Below, one piece after another: positions 15,199 to 25,641 of a stretch of DNA of 47,749 nucleotides. The notes under the pieces were generated by a model. It ran no database searches, was not told the DNA's origin, and was given only the letters and a program-made list of their open reading frames with translations. How positions within the stretch are numbered: the first letter of the stretch is position 1; each line of letters begins with the position of its first letter. The stretch is taken from NCBI GenBank assembly GCA_902545635.1, contig CACCGT010000010.1, forward strand, positions 1 through 47,749, read 5' to 3'. The translations under genes were made by a program, and so were the position numbers. This DNA is from an uncultured Pelagibacteraceae bacterium. Its GTDB lineage: Bacteria; Pseudomonadota; Alphaproteobacteria; Pelagibacterales; Pelagibacteraceae.

Positions 15199-17862
15199 AT
15201 GGTCAAAACACTAAATGAAATTAGATCAGCATTCTTAGGTTACTTTGAGAAAAACGATCATAAAATAGTTGAGTCTAGTAATCTGGTTCCAAATAACGAT
15301 CCAACATTGATGTTTGCGAATTCGGGGATGGTTCAATTTAAAAATGTTTTTACTGGGTTAGAAAAGAGAGATTATCTTAGAGCTACAACTTCACAAAAAT
15401 GTGTGAGAGCAGGTGGGAAACATAATGACTTAGAAAATGTAGGTTATACCCCAAGACACCATACTTTTTTTGAAATGCTAGGCAACTTTTCTTTTGGAGA
15501 TTACTTTAAAGAAAGAGCCATTGAGCTTGCCTGGAATTTAATAACTAAGGACTTTGGTTTAGACAAAAATAGACTGTATGTAACTGTGTTCCATGAAGAT
15601 GATGAGGCATTTAATTATTGGAAAAAAATTGCTGGTTTAAGTGAAGAGAGAATTATTAGAATAGCAACTTCAGACAATTTTTGGTCTATGGGCGAAACAG
15701 GGCCATGTGGACCATGCTCTGAAATTTTTTATGACCATGGAGATCACCTTAAAGGTGGTTTGCCTGGAACAAAAAATGAGGATGGTGATAGATACATCGA
15801 AATTTGGAATTTGGTCTTTATGCAATTTGAGCAGATTTCAAAAGATAAAAGAATAAATCTACCAAAACCTTCAGTCGATACAGGCATGGGCCTTGAAAGA
15901 ATTGCTGCACTACTTCAAGGAACTCATGACAATTACGAAACTGATCATTTCAAAAAAATAATAAATTCAGCAGCAGAAATTTTGAAAGTAAAACCAAATG
16001 ATGACAATTTAGCAAGCTTTAGAGTAATTGCTGATCATTTGCGAGCAAGCTCTTTTTTAATTGCTGAGGGAGTTTTGCCATCAAATGAAGGTAGAGGTTA
16101 TGTTCTGAGAAGAATAATGAGAAGAGGAATGAGACACTCTCATTTACTAGGTTCAAAAGAACCTATTTTTTATAACATATTTAAAACGCTCAAAGATGAA
16201 ATGAAAGGAAATTATTCTGAAATAGAAAGAGCAGAGTCTTTAATTAAAGAAACATTAAAGATGGAGGAAGAGAAATTTTTAGTATTGTTAGACAGAGGTA
16301 TTAAAATTTTAAATGATGAAATAGAAAAAATTGATAAAATATTGCCTGGAGAAGTAGCCTTTAAATTATATGACACTTATGGTTTTCCACTAGACCTAAC
16401 TCAAGACATCTTAAAAAACAAATCTTTAACAATAGATATCGAAAAATTTCAGAGTTTAATGAAAGAAAGTAAAGAGCTAGCCAAAAAAAATTGGAAAGGA
16501 TCAGGAGATAGTGCTGTTGATGATATATGGTTTTCAATTAAAGATAGACTAGGACCCTCAGAGTTCTTGGGATATGAGACAGACCAGGCTGAGGGAATTA
16601 TACTTTCATTATTAAAAGATAATAAAGAGGTAGACGAGCTTAAAGAAAATGATGAGGGAATAATTATTGTTAACCAAACCCCTTTTTATGGTGAGTCTGG
16701 TGGACAAGTTGGGGATACTGGAGAAATAACTTCTGGTGATTTCATATTTGAAATATCTGATGTGCAAAAGAAATTAGGAGATTTATTTGTACATTACGGA
16801 AAAGTAAAATCTGGAAACATTAAAATTAAAGATAATGTTGAAATGAAAATTGACGTTGAGAGACGAAATAATATAAGGGCATACCATTCAGCAACACACC
16901 TTCTTCATGAGTCCCTTAGAAGAGTATTAGGGACACACGTTACTCAAAAGGGATCACTGGTTGCACCAGACAGACTAAGATTTGATTTTAGTCACATGAA
17001 ACCAATTTCTGAACAAGAGATTGAAAATATTGAAAGTCATGTAAATTCTATGGTAGAGAGAAAATCAGAAGTCAAAACGAGAATCATGACCCCTAAAGAA
17101 GCAGTTGATAATGGAGCACTTGCACTTTTTGGAGAAAAATACGGAGAAGAAGTAAGAGTTTTGTCCATGGGTGATGAAAATGAAAAATATTTTTCTACAG
17201 AATTATGTGGAGGAACACATGTGAGAAATACTGGTGACATTGGAAAATTCAAAATTATAAGCCAGTCATCTATAGCTGCTGGTGTTAGAAGAGTTGAAGC
17301 CCTTAGAGATAATCAACTAAATAACTTTCTTCAAAATAAAGAAAAATTATCTGATCTATCTGCACAAAAAGATGAGGAATTAATAAAAGATTTATCAAAA
17401 CGAATTATTAACTTAGGTGGTAAACCAAATTTAGAGAATGAGGATAATAAAAACTTAATTAAGGATTTATCAAAACAATTAGAGCAATTACAATTTAGCT
17501 CAATTTTAAATGATAATTCTTTAAATAAAATTCAAAATAAGAAAATTAAAGATATTAATATTAGATTTCAAAAAGTTGAGGGTCTTCCACCAAAAGAACT
17601 TAGAAAATTAGTTGATATAGGAAAAAAGGAATTAAAAAATGGGATAATTGTTGTATTTGCCAGTCTTGATGGAAAAGTGGGCCTTGCAGTTGGTGTAACA
17701 GAGGAATTGGTTGATAAATATGATGCTGTTAAATTTGCAAAAACAGGTTCTGAAGTAATAGGTGGTAAAGGTGGTGGTGGAAGAAAAGATTTTGCACAAG
17801 CTGGTGGACAGTTTAATGACAAAATTGATGAAGCCTTTGAAAAAATCGTTACTCTAATTTAA
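15199..17862 (+). CDS. alaS: Alanyl-tRNA synthetase
   Basis: An 887-residue class II synthetase that charges tRNA-Ala. Class II motif 1/2 regions are seen near the N-terminus ([11 protein letters not shown] and [17 protein letters not shown]), and motif 3 is [14 protein letters not shown] near residue 228. The editing domain has both zinc motifs: HSATH near residue 563 and CGGTH near residue 670. The C-terminal C-Ala domain ends with the glycine-rich [16 protein letters not shown]. The full domain order is intact. The 3' end overlaps the convergent icd gene by 9 bases. Confidence 0.98.
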   Translation: MVKTLNEIRSAFLGYFEKNDHKIVESSNLVPNNDPTLMFANSGMVQFKNVFTGLEKRDYLRATTSQKCVRAGGKHNDLENVGYTPRHHTFFEMLGNFSFGDYFKERAIELAWNLITKDFGLDKNRLYVTVFHEDDEAFNYWKKIAGLSEERIIRIATSDNFWSMGETGPCGPCSEIFYDHGDHLKGGLPGTKNEDGDRYIEIWNLVFMQFEQISKDKRINLPKPSVDTGMGLERIAALLQGTHDNYETDHFKKIINSAAEILKVKPNDDNLASFRVIADHLRASSFLIAEGVLPSNEGRGYVLRRIMRRGMRHSHLLGSKEPIFYNIFKTLKDEMKGNYSEIERAESLIKETLKMEEEKFLVLLDRGIKILNDEIEKIDKILPGEVAFKLYDTYGFPLDLTQDILKNKSLTIDIEKFQSLMKESKELAKKNWKGSGDSAVDDIWFSIKDRLGPSEFLGYETDQAEGIILSLLKDNKEVDELKENDEGIIIVNQTPFYGESGGQVGDTGEITSGDFIFEISDVQKKLGDLFVHYGKVKSGNIKIKDNVEMKIDVERRNNIRAYHSATHLLHESLRRVLGTHVTQKGSLVAPDRLRFDFSHMKPISEQEIENIESHVNSMVERKSEVKTRIMTPKEAVDNGALALFGEKYGEEVRVLSMGDENEKYFSTELCGGTHVRNTGDIGKFKIISQSSIAAGVRRVEALRDNQLNNFLQNKEKLSDLSAQKDEELIKDLSKRIINLGGKPNLENEDNKNLIKDLSKQLEQLQFSSILNDNSLNKIQNKKIKDINIRFQKVEGLPPKELRKLVDIGKKELKNGIIVVFASLDGKVGLAVGVTEELVDKYDAVKFAKTGSEVIGGKGGGGRKDFAQAGGQFNDKIDEAFEKIVTLI

Positions 17863-19068
17863 TTTTTGTCTTAACTTACCATCAATTGTATCTAAGAATT
17901 GATTAGTAGTAAGATACTTGGTTGAAGGACCTATTAAAATAGCCAAGTCTTTTGTCATCGAACCCTCTTCAACGCAATTAACACAAACTTTTTCAAGAGT
18001 TTCTGCAAATTTTATCAATTCTTCGTTTCCATCTAGTTTTCCTCTATGAGACAAACCTCTTGTCCAGGCAAAAATAGAAGCAATAGGATTTGTGGATGTT
18101 TCTTTTCCTTGTTGATGCATTCTAAAATGTCTGGTCACTGTACCATGAGCAGCCTCTGCTTCCATTGTTTTTCCGTCTGGAGCAAGAAGTACACTTGTCA
18201 TTAAACCCAAGGATCCATACCCTTGAGCAACAGTATCTGATTGAACATCCCCATCATAATTTTTACAAGCCCAAATATATTTACCGTGCCATTTCATTGC
18301 ACAGGCAACCATATCATCAATTAATCTATGTTCATAAATAATTTTGTTTTTTTCAAACTTATCTCTAAATTCTTTATCAAAAACTTCTTGGAAGATATCT
18401 TTAAATCTTCCATCATATTTTTTTAAAATCGTATTCTTTGTGGATAGATACACGGGCCATTTTTTTATTAAACCATAGTTAAAGCAAGATCTTGCAAAAT
18501 CTTCTATTGATTTATCTAAGTTATACATAGATAAAGCAATTCCTGGACCAGGAAAATTAAATACCTCATACTTTCTTTCATCTGTTCCATCCTCTGCAGT
18601 CCATTTAATTTCTAATTTGCCTTTACCTGGAACGGTGAAATCTGTTGCTCTGTATTGATCACCAAAAGCATGTCTTCCAATAATTAACGGATCAGTCCAA
18701 GATGGCACAAGTTTTGGTATATTTTTACAAATGATAGGTTCTCTAAAAACAGTCCCTCCAATAATATTTCTTATTGTTCCATTTGGTGATCTCCACATTT
18801 TTTTTAGATTAAATTCTTTTACTCTAGCTTCATCTGGTGTGATAGTTGCACATTTGATGCCAACACCATTTTTTTTTATTGCGTTAGCACATTCTATCGT
18901 GATTTTATCTTCAGTCTTATCTCTACTTTCCATCCCTAAATCGTAATATTCAATTTTTAGATCAAGGTAAGTAAGGATTAGCTTATTTTTTATGAAGTCC
19001 CATATGACTCTAGTCATTTCATCACCATCAAGCTCGACAATGGGATTTTTAACCTTTATTTTACTCAT
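17854..19068 (-). CDS. icd: NADP-dependent isocitrate dehydrogenase
   Basis: A 404-residue isocitrate dehydrogenase of the homodimeric, eukaryote-like type common in alphaproteobacteria. It starts [17 protein letters not shown], carries the [19 protein letters not shown] substrate loop with its arginines, the [24 protein letters not shown] metal-binding stretch, and [23 protein letters not shown] for NADP binding. It makes 2-oxoglutarate, CO2 and NADPH in the TCA cycle. Transcription is divergent from psd with a 78-base gap. The last 9 bases overlap alaS. Assignment is firm; NADP preference is by family. Confidence 0.97.
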   Translation of the reverse strand: MSKIKVKNPIVELDGDEMTRVIWDFIKNKLILTYLDLKIEYYDLGMESRDKTEDKITIECANAIKKNGVGIKCATITPDEARVKEFNLKKMWRSPNGTIRNIIGGTVFREPIICKNIPKLVPSWTDPLIIGRHAFGDQYRATDFTVPGKGKLEIKWTAEDGTDERKYEVFNFPGPGIALSMYNLDKSIEDFARSCFNYGLIKKWPVYLSTKNTILKKYDGRFKDIFQEVFDKEFRDKFEKNKIIYEHRLIDDMVACAMKWHGKYIWACKNYDGDVQSDTVAQGYGSLGLMTSVLLAPDGKTMEAEAAHGTVTRHFRMHQQGKETSTNPIASIFAWTRGLSHRGKLDGNEELIKFAETLEKVCVNCVEEGSMTKDLAILIGPSTKYLTTNQFLDTIDGKLRQKLN

Positions 19069-19146
19069 TTATTTGATGTATCTTAATAGTTGAATTTATC
19101 TTTTTTGTATACATATTAATTCAAAATTATCAATTATAGGATTGTC
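19069..19146. promoter_or_regulatory. Divergent promoter region between icd and psd
   Basis: The 78-base, very AT-rich gap must hold the starts for both directions. On the minus strand TTGATA and TATACA occur 16 bases apart and could serve icd. No clear element was found for psd, and no operator or riboswitch was recognised. Confidence 0.35.
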
Positions 19147-19791
19147 ATGAATAAAATTTTTCCAAAACTACACAATGAAGGATACAAATTTATTATTATT
19201 TTTGCAATCGCAACTATAATTCTTTATTTCATAAATGGTTTTCTTGGCTTTATCGGCTTGCTACTAACAATTTGGTGTTACTATTTTTTTCGTGATCCTG
19301 AAAGAACATCGATTGGAGATGATAACTATCTAACTAGTCCAGCTGATGGTGTTGTTCTGCAAGTAAAAGATACCAATGGCCCAAAAGAACTTGGTTTAGA
19401 AAATAGACAAATGAAAAAAGTAAGTATTTTTATGGATGTATTTGATTGCCATGTTAATAGATCGCCATGTTCCGGAGCAATATCTGAGATACTATACAAA
19501 CCAGGAAAATTTTTTAATGCATCATTAGATAAAGCAAGTGAGGATAATGAAAGAAACTATTACAGAATAAGAAACTCTGATGGAAAAGATATAATTGTTG
19601 TACAAATAGCAGGACTTGTTGCAAGAAGAATTGTGACTGAGGTCTCCAAAGATGAGCTCGTAGATCAAGGTTCAAGAATTGGAATGATCAGATTTGGAAG
19701 TAGGGCAGATATGTATTTTGAAGACTATACACCTTTGGTAAAAGTTGACCAAAAAACAATAGCGGGTGAAACTCTAATTGCAAAAAGATAA
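19147..19791 (+). CDS. psd: Phosphatidylserine decarboxylase proenzyme
   Basis: A 214-residue short-type phosphatidylserine decarboxylase. An N-terminal hydrophobic segment (about residues 14-45) anchors it to the membrane. Catalytic-fold landmarks are YFFRDPERTS near residue 46, SPADGVV near residue 64, FMDVFDCHVNRSP near residue 95, and the self-cleavage site RFGSRADM with the Gly184-Ser185 bond that yields the pyruvoyl group. It converts phosphatidylserine to phosphatidylethanolamine. pssA follows 4 bases after the stop, so the two consecutive steps of the pathway form an operon. The Gly-Ser type site rather than LGST is normal for this short group. Confidence 0.95.
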   Translation: MNKIFPKLHNEGYKFIIIFAIATIILYFINGFLGFIGLLLTIWCYYFFRDPERTSIGDDNYLTSPADGVVLQVKDTNGPKELGLENRQMKKVSIFMDVFDCHVNRSPCSGAISEILYKPGKFFNASLDKASEDNERNYYRIRNSDGKDIIVVQIAGLVARRIVTEVSKDELVDQGSRIGMIRFGSRADMYFEDYTPLVKVDQKTIAGETLIAKR

Positions 19792-19795
19792 TTTT

Positions 19796-20593
19796 ATGCA
19801 GTCTCAGAATAAAGATATTAAATTGGTTTCAAATAAAAAGACTAGAGTTATTCTGCCAAATATTTTGACACTTTTTGGAGTTTGTATTGGATTAACATCA
19901 ATCAAATTTGCATTCGACGGAAAATTTGAACTATCAATTATTGCAGTAATAATTGCTGCCATTATTGATGGACTGGATGGTAGAATTGCAAGATTAATAA
20001 AAGGAACTTCTAAAGTTGGTAAAGAGCTAGACTCACTTACCGATGTAATTAGTTTTGGTGTTGCTCCAGCTTTTATAATGTATTTTTGGGCATTATCTGA
20101 AATAGGCAGAATTGGTTGGTTAATTTCATTAATCTATGTTGTTTGTGTTGCGTTAAGACTTGCAAGATTTAATGTTTCATCAAATGAAGAGAGTTCATGG
20201 AAGGATAATTTTTTTGAGGGGATACCTTCACCGGCAGGTGGAGTTTTAGTTTTAATGCCTCTAATTTTAAGTATTAGTGAATTTGAATTTTTAAATTTAA
20301 ATTATCAAATTATTGTACCTATTATGTTTATAATTGTTTCAATATTACTAATAAGTAAAATACCTACTTATTCTTTTAAAAGAATAGCTGTTCCAAGAAG
20401 TACTTCAATATTTTTACTATTTGGTATCATTTTATATTTTGGTTTAATATTAGTTTATACATTTAATACAATTGTTGTTTCAGGATTAATATATTTGCTA
20501 ATGGTGCCAATAAGTTCGATGCATTATTTCATGATTAAAAAAAATCATAAAAATATCATGGATGATATAGATCATCATGAAGACGTGTTATAA
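19796..20593 (+). CDS. pssA: CDP-diacylglycerol-serine O-phosphatidyltransferase
   Basis: A 265-residue membrane enzyme of the CDP-alcohol phosphatidyltransferase family. The signature DG-x2-AR-x8-G-x3-D-x3-D is present as DGLDGRIARLIKGTSKVGKE followed by LDSLTD. About seven hydrophobic segments follow the family pattern. It makes phosphatidylserine from CDP-diacylglycerol and serine, the substrate of Psd. I prefer the ATG at 19796 over a TTG at 19778 that would lie inside psd. The C-terminus ends in a histidine- and aspartate-rich tail. The gene abuts the GT8-like gene with no spacer. Confidence 0.94.
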   Translation: MQSQNKDIKLVSNKKTRVILPNILTLFGVCIGLTSIKFAFDGKFELSIIAVIIAAIIDGLDGRIARLIKGTSKVGKELDSLTDVISFGVAPAFIMYFWALSEIGRIGWLISLIYVVCVALRLARFNVSSNEESSWKDNFFEGIPSPAGGVLVLMPLILSISEFEFLNLNYQIIVPIMFIIVSILLISKIPTYSFKRIAVPRSTSIFLLFGIILYFGLILVYTFNTIVVSGLIYLLMVPISSMHYFMIKKNHKNIMDDIDHHEDVL

Positions 20594-21493
20594 ATGAAGG
20601 AAAATACAATAATTTCCTTAGCAGACTCAAATTATTTCAATCTATTAAACGAATTGGTTGATTCTATAAATAGATTTAGTCAAAGTAAAAATCTTGATAT
20701 TTGTATAATGGATGCAGGACTAACAGAAGATCAAATAAAAATATTAGAAAAAAAAGTATTTCAAATAAAAAAAGCAAAGTGGGATATTGAAGTTCCTAAT
20801 TCCAAAGTTAAAGGTAGAGAGTGGTTAAAAAGTCAAGTATCCAGAGCATTTTTGCCAAACTATTTTCCCGGATATAAAAAATACTTATGGATAGATGCAG
20901 ATGCTTGGGTCAATTCTTGGTATGCAATTGATCTTTATTTTAAAGGATGTGAAAATAAAAAGTTAGCAATAGCAACTTCAGCTGATAGATCATATGGAAG
21001 AGTTTTAAGAGCAGAGTGGGTATTTGGAAGTTTTGCAAGAATTAAATCACAAAATTATAAACATGCTAAATCTTCAGGATTTTCAGAAAAAGTTGCAAGA
21101 GAAGTTGCACTTAAACCTCATTTAAATATTGGATTATTTTGTTTAGAAAATAATGCTCCACATTGGGAAGTTTGGCAAAAAAATTTGAGAAAAGCATTAT
21201 CTTCAGGAAGAATCTGGGGATCCGAGCAAATAGCTATGAATATAACAATATACTCTGATAATTTAGAGGTAGAGATACTCCCAGCTTATTGTAATTGGAC
21301 ACTTATTCAAGCTATGAAATTTGATAAAAAAAACCAAACTTTTGTTGAACCATATTTACCAAATCATGAGATAGGTATTATTCACTTGGCTGGTAAACAT
21401 AATGATAATATTAGAAACAATAAAAAGTTTTTATCTAAAATAAAAAGTTTGGATGGAGATATAATTGAAAAATCATTAAGGTTTGAGAATTAA
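20594..21493 (+). CDS. GT8-like glycosyltransferase-fold protein
   Basis: A 299-residue soluble protein that looks like a GT-A fold, family 8-like glycosyltransferase. KKYLWIDADAWVNSW near residue 96 gives the DxD metal motif, PHLNIGLFCLEN near residue 176 matches the conserved N-G-acceptor region, and IIHLAGKHND near the end matches the C-terminal histidine motif. No signal peptide is present. The gene starts immediately after the pssA stop and is followed directly by rlmE, so it is probably co-transcribed. The product is unknown; transfer of a sugar to a lipid or surface glycan is a guess from its phospholipid-gene context. Confidence 0.7.
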   Translation: MKENTIISLADSNYFNLLNELVDSINRFSQSKNLDICIMDAGLTEDQIKILEKKVFQIKKAKWDIEVPNSKVKGREWLKSQVSRAFLPNYFPGYKKYLWIDADAWVNSWYAIDLYFKGCENKKLAIATSADRSYGRVLRAEWVFGSFARIKSQNYKHAKSSGFSEKVAREVALKPHLNIGLFCLENNAPHWEVWQKNLRKALSSGRIWGSEQIAMNITIYSDNLEVEILPAYCNWTLIQAMKFDKKNQTFVEPYLPNHEIGIIHLAGKHNDNIRNNKKFLSKIKSLDGDIIEKSLRFEN

Positions 21494-22105
21494 TTGAAAA
21501 AAAATAAATTTTCTAAAAATTGGATCATCAAACAAAAAAGAGATATCTACGTAAAAAAATCAAAATTAGAAGGATATAGATCAAGAGCTGTATACAAATT
21601 ACAGGAAATTAACGATAAATTTAAATTAATCAAAAATAATTCTTTAGTCGTAGATTTAGGAGCTGCACCTGGAAGTTGGTCGCAATATATATCTAGAAAT
21701 TTCATTATCACTAAAATAATTTCGATAGACTTGAAAGAAATTGAACCAATAAAGAATTTAATACATATAAAAGGAGATTTTACAGATGAACATCAAAAAA
21801 TAAAAATACAAAAAAATCTTGGAAAAAAGGCAGATCTCATAATTTCTGATATGGCAGTAAATACAACTGGAAATAAAAGTGTAGACTCATTAGTTACGGG
21901 TGAACTATGTATAGAAGCAATGAATTTTGCATGTGAATTCCTTGATAAAAAAGGAAGTTTTATCTCTAAAATCTTTATGGGGTCAACATTTAACGAGATT
22001 GTCGCACTCGGAAAGAAGTCATTTAAACAAGTAAGCATTTTTAAGCCACCATCAAGCAGAAAAGACTCAAAAGAAAATTTTATAATTTGTAGAAATCTAA
22101 GATAG
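21494..22105 (+). CDS. rlmE: 23S rRNA (uridine2552-2'-O)-methyltransferase
   Basis: A 203-residue RlmE/FtsJ. The SAM-binding motif is VVDLGAAPGSWSQYI near residue 52. The catalytic K-D-K-E tetrad of 2'-O-methyltransferases can be read as Lys35 (AVYKL), Asp119 (SDMA), Lys159 (SKIFMG) and Glu194 (SKENF). It methylates U2552 in the A loop of 23S rRNA during late large-subunit assembly. The start appears to be TTG, directly after the previous TAA; no better in-frame ATG is present. Length is normal for the family. Confidence 0.95.
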   Translation: MKKNKFSKNWIIKQKRDIYVKKSKLEGYRSRAVYKLQEINDKFKLIKNNSLVVDLGAAPGSWSQYISRNFIITKIISIDLKEIEPIKNLIHIKGDFTDEHQKIKIQKNLGKKADLIISDMAVNTTGNKSVDSLVTGELCIEAMNFACEFLDKKGSFISKIFMGSTFNEIVALGKKSFKQVSIFKPPSSRKDSKENFIICRNLR

Positions 22106-22144
22106 TAACCCTTTTATTTTTGTAAGAATCAATTATATAAGGAC

Positions 22145-23209
22145 ATGGATAGTATTAAAGAAGCTTTAACATTTGATGATGTCACATTAGCTCCAAATTA
22201 CTCAGAAATACTCCCTAGCCATGTTAATACCTCTATAAACTTAACATCAAAACTTAAAATAAATATTCCTCTTTTATCATCCGCAATGGACACTGTAACT
22301 GAGTCACCGATGGGTATTGCTATGGCAAGAGCTGGAGGAATAGGAGTTATTCATAGAAATTTAAGTATATACGAACAAATTAAAGAAATTAGAAAAGTAA
22401 AATCAAAAAAACTTCTAGTAGGAGCAGCGGTCGGTGCAAGTGAAAAAGAATTAATTAGAGCAAAAAATCTATTGAAGGAAAACCTAGATATTATTGTGAT
22501 TGATACGGCTCATGGACACACAAAAAAAGTAGCAGATATAATTAAAAAAATCAAAAAATTACGTCCAAAAAATACAGCAATATGTGCTGGAAATATCGCA
22601 ACAACTGAGGCAGCAAAATTTTTAGTAAAATTAGGAGTAGATATTATTAAAGTTGGTATTGGCCCAGGGTCAATTTGTACTACAAGACTTGTTGCTGGGA
22701 TAGGAGTTCCACAGTTAAGCGCTATCTTAAATGTAAAAAAAGGAATAGGTAAGAGTAAAACGACACTAATCGCTGATGGGGGTATAAAATTTTCTGGTGA
22801 TATCGCAAAAGCTTTAGCCGCTGGAGCTGATGCTGTTATGATAGGATCTTTATTTGCAGGAACAGATCAAGCCCCAGGAAAAAAAATTAAAAAAAAAGGC
22901 AAATTATATAAATATTTTAGAGGCATGGGATCAATTGGAGCGATGAATAAAGGTTCTGCAGATAGATATTTTCAATCTAAACAAAAAGATACCTCAAAAT
23001 ATGTAGCTGAAGGAGTAGAGGGGTATATTAAATATAGAGGTAGTGTTGATAAAATTATTTACAACCTAATAGGAGGTTTAAAGTCATCTATGGGATATTT
23101 GGGCGCAAAAAAAGTTACCGAACTAAGAAAAAATCCAAAATTTGTAAAAATTACCAAGGCAGGTTTTTATGAAAGTATGGTACATAATATAGATCTAGTA
23201 ATAAAATAA
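22145..23209 (+). CDS. guaB: IMP dehydrogenase lacking CBS domains
   Basis: Inosine-5'-monophosphate dehydrogenase, which oxidises IMP to XMP in GMP synthesis. Catalytic features are complete: LLSSAMDTVTE near residue 43, the active-site loop GIGPGSICTTR with Cys178, LIADGGIKFSGDI, and the flap YFRGMGSIGAMNKGSADRYF. At 354 residues it is about 130 shorter than usual because the paired CBS (Bateman) regulatory domain is missing. The chain goes from EQIKEIRKVK (about residue 86) straight to KKLLVGAAVGAS. CBS-less enzymes are known in some other bacteria and in Cryptosporidium, so it should be active but without purine-nucleotide allostery. guaA follows after a small TPR gene. Confidence 0.95.
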   Translation: MDSIKEALTFDDVTLAPNYSEILPSHVNTSINLTSKLKINIPLLSSAMDTVTESPMGIAMARAGGIGVIHRNLSIYEQIKEIRKVKSKKLLVGAAVGASEKELIRAKNLLKENLDIIVIDTAHGHTKKVADIIKKIKKLRPKNTAICAGNIATTEAAKFLVKLGVDIIKVGIGPGSICTTRLVAGIGVPQLSAILNVKKGIGKSKTTLIADGGIKFSGDIAKALAAGADAVMIGSLFAGTDQAPGKKIKKKGKLYKYFRGMGSIGAMNKGSADRYFQSKQKDTSKYVAEGVEGYIKYRGSVDKIIYNLIGGLKSSMGYLGAKKVTELRKNPKFVKITKAGFYESMVHNIDLVIK

Positions 23210-23210
23210 T

Positions 23211-23639
23211 ATGAAATACTTTGTTTTAATAATATGCTTTTTTTTATTTAATACTATTGCAAAGACCAATGAAAATAATTTTTTTAATGAAGCAAAGGAT
23301 TTATTTGATAAAAAAAAATATGAGGACTCGAAGTTTTTATTCCAAAGAAATATAGTTTATAATCCAAAAGATTCAGCGTCATACTTGTACTTAGCAAAAA
23401 TATTTAAAATTGAGAAAGATCAAAGACAAGAGGAAAAAAATATAAATACAACCCTTCTTTTAGATTCGAAGAACGAGGAAGCAATGTATCTTCTAATAGA
23501 CATAGAATTAGAAAGATCGAATTTCTCGAAAGCAGAAGAGTTAAGCAAAGATTTTAAGAAAATATGCGTAGAGATGTGTAAAAAAATTGAATTAATAGAA
23601 AGTCGTTTAAAAGATTTCGAAAAAAAAGATGCGTCTTGA
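23211..23639 (+). CDS. Small exported TPR protein between guaB and guaA
   Basis: A 142-residue protein with a Sec signal (residues about 1-18) and about two TPR-like helix pairs: [31 protein letters not shown] followed by [27 protein letters not shown] repeats mediate protein contacts. It starts 2 bases after guaB and overlaps guaA by 11 bases, so it travels in the purine operon by transcription, though nothing in its sequence suggests a purine role. The function is unknown. Two cysteines near the end (KICVEMC) could form a disulfide in the periplasm. Confidence 0.75.
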   Translation: MKYFVLIICFFLFNTIAKTNENNFFNEAKDLFDKKKYEDSKFLFQRNIVYNPKDSASYLYLAKIFKIEKDQRQEEKNINTTLLLDSKNEEAMYLLIDIELERSNFSKAEELSKDFKKICVEMCKKIELIESRLKDFEKKDAS

Positions 23640-25191
23640 AGACAATCTTAATAAGATATTAATTGTAGATTTTGGATCTCAATTTACACAATTAATTGCT
23701 AGAAAAATTAGAGAATTTGGAATTTATTGTGAAATAACAAGCCATAAAAAGATCAAAAATTATATAAATTTTCATAAAAATATTAAGGGCATTGTTTTGT
23801 CTGGAGGTCCATTAAATGTTTATGAAAATAATAAAGTAAAATTTAATAGCAAGATTCTTAAATTAGGTATCCCAATTTTAGGTATTTGCTTTGGACATCA
23901 AATTATCTCTAAAGAATTAGGTGGAAGAGTTAAAAATTCAAAATATAGAGAGTTTGGTTTAGCTGAAGTTGAAGAGGTTAAAAAAAGTATACTTACAAAA
24001 AATTTCTTTTTTAAAGGTAAAAACAATGTATGGATGAGCCATGCAGACCAGGTAACCAAGTTACCAAAAAATTTTCATGTACTAGCAAAGAGCAAAAACT
24101 CAAAATTATGTATAATTGAAAATTTAGAAAAAAAATTTTTCGGTATTCAATTTCACCCAGAGGTCAGTCATACCAACAAAGGAAAACAAATACTGAAAAA
24201 TTTTGTATTTTCTATTTGCAGAATCAAAAGAAACTGGTCTTCAATTGACCAAAAGAAAAAACTGATAAATGAAGTTAGAAATCTAGTTGGAGACTCTAAA
24301 GTAATATGTGCATTATCAGGCGGCGTAGATAGCAGCGTTGTTGCAAAATTATTATCAAATGCAATTGGAAAAAAATTGACTTGTATATTTGTTAATACAG
24401 GCCTTTTAAGAAAAAATGAAGAAATCCAGGTAGTAAATACATTTAATAAAAGATTTAAAATTAATTTAATATATGTAAATGCTGAAAATATATTTTTAAA
24501 AAAATTAAAAAACGTAACTGATCCTGAAAAAAAAAGGAAAATAATTGGTAACCTTTTTATTAAAATTTTTGAAAAGTATGCCAAAAAAATCAAAAATGTA
24601 AAATTTTTAGCGCAAGGCACTCTATATCCAGATTTAATAGAGAGCAAATCTGTTACAGGAAGCCAAACTTCTAAAATTAAATCTCACCACAATGTTGGAG
24701 GTCTCCCAAAAAAAATGAAACTTAAATTAGTTGAACCTCTTAAATATCTATTTAAAGATGAAGTAAGAAAATTAGGATTAGAACTTGGGCTAAACAGAGA
24801 AATAATTTCAAGACACCCTTTTCCTGGACCTGGACTTGCCATTAGGATGCCTGGCAAAATAACCAAAGATAAAATAAGAATCTTAAAGGAAGCTGATAAT
24901 TATTTTATTCAGTCTTTAAAGAATAATAATTTATATGATAAAATATGGCAGGCATATGCAGCTTTATTACCCGTAAAAACAGTTGGTGTAATGGGTGATA
25001 ATAGAACTTATGAATATTTATGCCTTCTAAGAGCTATAACATCTGAAGATGGAATGACAGCTGATTTCTATCAATTCAATAAGTCTTATATTCAATCAAT
25101 TTCTAATAAAATTGTGAACAATATAAAAGGTATTAACAGGGTTGTTTACGATGTTACTTCTAAGCCACCAAGCACTATTGAATTGGAATAA
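23629..25191 (+). CDS. guaA: GMP synthase (glutamine-hydrolysing)
   Basis: A 520-residue two-domain GMP synthase. The class I glutamine amidotransferase domain has GICFGHQ with nucleophile Cys87 and a FHPEVSHT histidine/glutamate motif. The ATP-pyrophosphatase P-loop is [10 protein letters not shown] near residue 230, followed by [13 protein letters not shown] and the [17 protein letters not shown] segment. The C-terminal dimerisation domain ends [18 protein letters not shown], as expected. It aminates XMP to GMP, the step after GuaB. The ATG at 23629 lies inside the TPR gene, an 11-base overlap. All domains are intact. Confidence 0.97.
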   Translation: MRLEDNLNKILIVDFGSQFTQLIARKIREFGIYCEITSHKKIKNYINFHKNIKGIVLSGGPLNVYENNKVKFNSKILKLGIPILGICFGHQIISKELGGRVKNSKYREFGLAEVEEVKKSILTKNFFFKGKNNVWMSHADQVTKLPKNFHVLAKSKNSKLCIIENLEKKFFGIQFHPEVSHTNKGKQILKNFVFSICRIKRNWSSIDQKKKLINEVRNLVGDSKVICALSGGVDSSVVAKLLSNAIGKKLTCIFVNTGLLRKNEEIQVVNTFNKRFKINLIYVNAENIFLKKLKNVTDPEKKRKIIGNLFIKIFEKYAKKIKNVKFLAQGTLYPDLIESKSVTGSQTSKIKSHHNVGGLPKKMKLKLVEPLKYLFKDEVRKLGLELGLNREIISRHPFPGPGLAIRMPGKITKDKIRILKEADNYFIQSLKNNNLYDKIWQAYAALLPVKTVGVMGDNRTYEYLCLLRAITSEDGMTADFYQFNKSYIQSISNKIVNNIKGINRVVYDVTSKPPSTIELE

Positions 25192-25212
25192 TAAGCGTAT
25201 ATAAAGAATTCT

Positions 25213-25632
25213 ATGAAATACTTACATACTATGATTAGAGTTTCTAATATCGAGGACTCTTTAAGATTTTTTTGTGAAGGTTTGGGATTAAAAGAGACAA
25301 GAAGGAAGGAAAGTGAAAAAGGTAGGTATACCTTAATATTTCTAGCTGCACCTAATGATAATGGAGCGGAAATAGAATTAACTTATAATTGGGATGGCGA
25401 TAGTCTAGGTGAAGGATCAAGAAATTTTGGACATTTAGCATATAGAGTTGAGAATATATATGAGACATGTCAAAGATTAAAAGATATGGGATATACTATT
25501 AATAGACCCCCTAGAGACGGTCACATGGCCTTTGTAAGATCTCCAGATAAAATTTCAGTTGAAATACTTCAAGATGGTTATTTAGAGCCTCTCGAACCAT
25601 GGAAATCCATGGAAAATACAGGTACTTGGTAA
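25213..25632 (+). CDS. Glyoxalase I-like VOC protein
   Basis: A 139-residue vicinal-oxygen-chelate protein resembling lactoylglutathione lyase. The two beta-alpha-beta-beta-beta halves are visible, and the expected metal ligands line up with those of GloA: His5 (YLHTMIRV), Glu55 (AEIELTYNW), His74 (NFGHLAY) and Glu117 (ISVEILQ). The YNWDGDSLGEGSRNFGH stretch is very typical of glyoxalase I. It would convert the glutathione adduct of methylglyoxal to lactoylglutathione. It lies between guaA and panB with short gaps. The gene name gloA is likely, but other VOC lyases share these ligands. Confidence 0.88.
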   Translation: MKYLHTMIRVSNIEDSLRFFCEGLGLKETRRKESEKGRYTLIFLAAPNDNGAEIELTYNWDGDSLGEGSRNFGHLAYRVENIYETCQRLKDMGYTINRPPRDGHMAFVRSPDKISVEILQDGYLEPLEPWKSMENTGTW

Positions 25633-25641
25633 TACATAATT

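Noticed and set aside
19778-19795. TTG start for pssA inside psd
   Set aside because: An ATG at 19796, 4 bases after the psd stop, is available. The same reasoning removed TTG starts at 3920, 7984, 36872 and 41166.
24168-24647. 159-residue open frame antisense to guaA
   Set aside because: It lies wholly opposite the conserved ATP-pyrophosphatase domain of GuaA, has no recognisable motif, and its composition is that of the reverse complement of an AT-rich gene.
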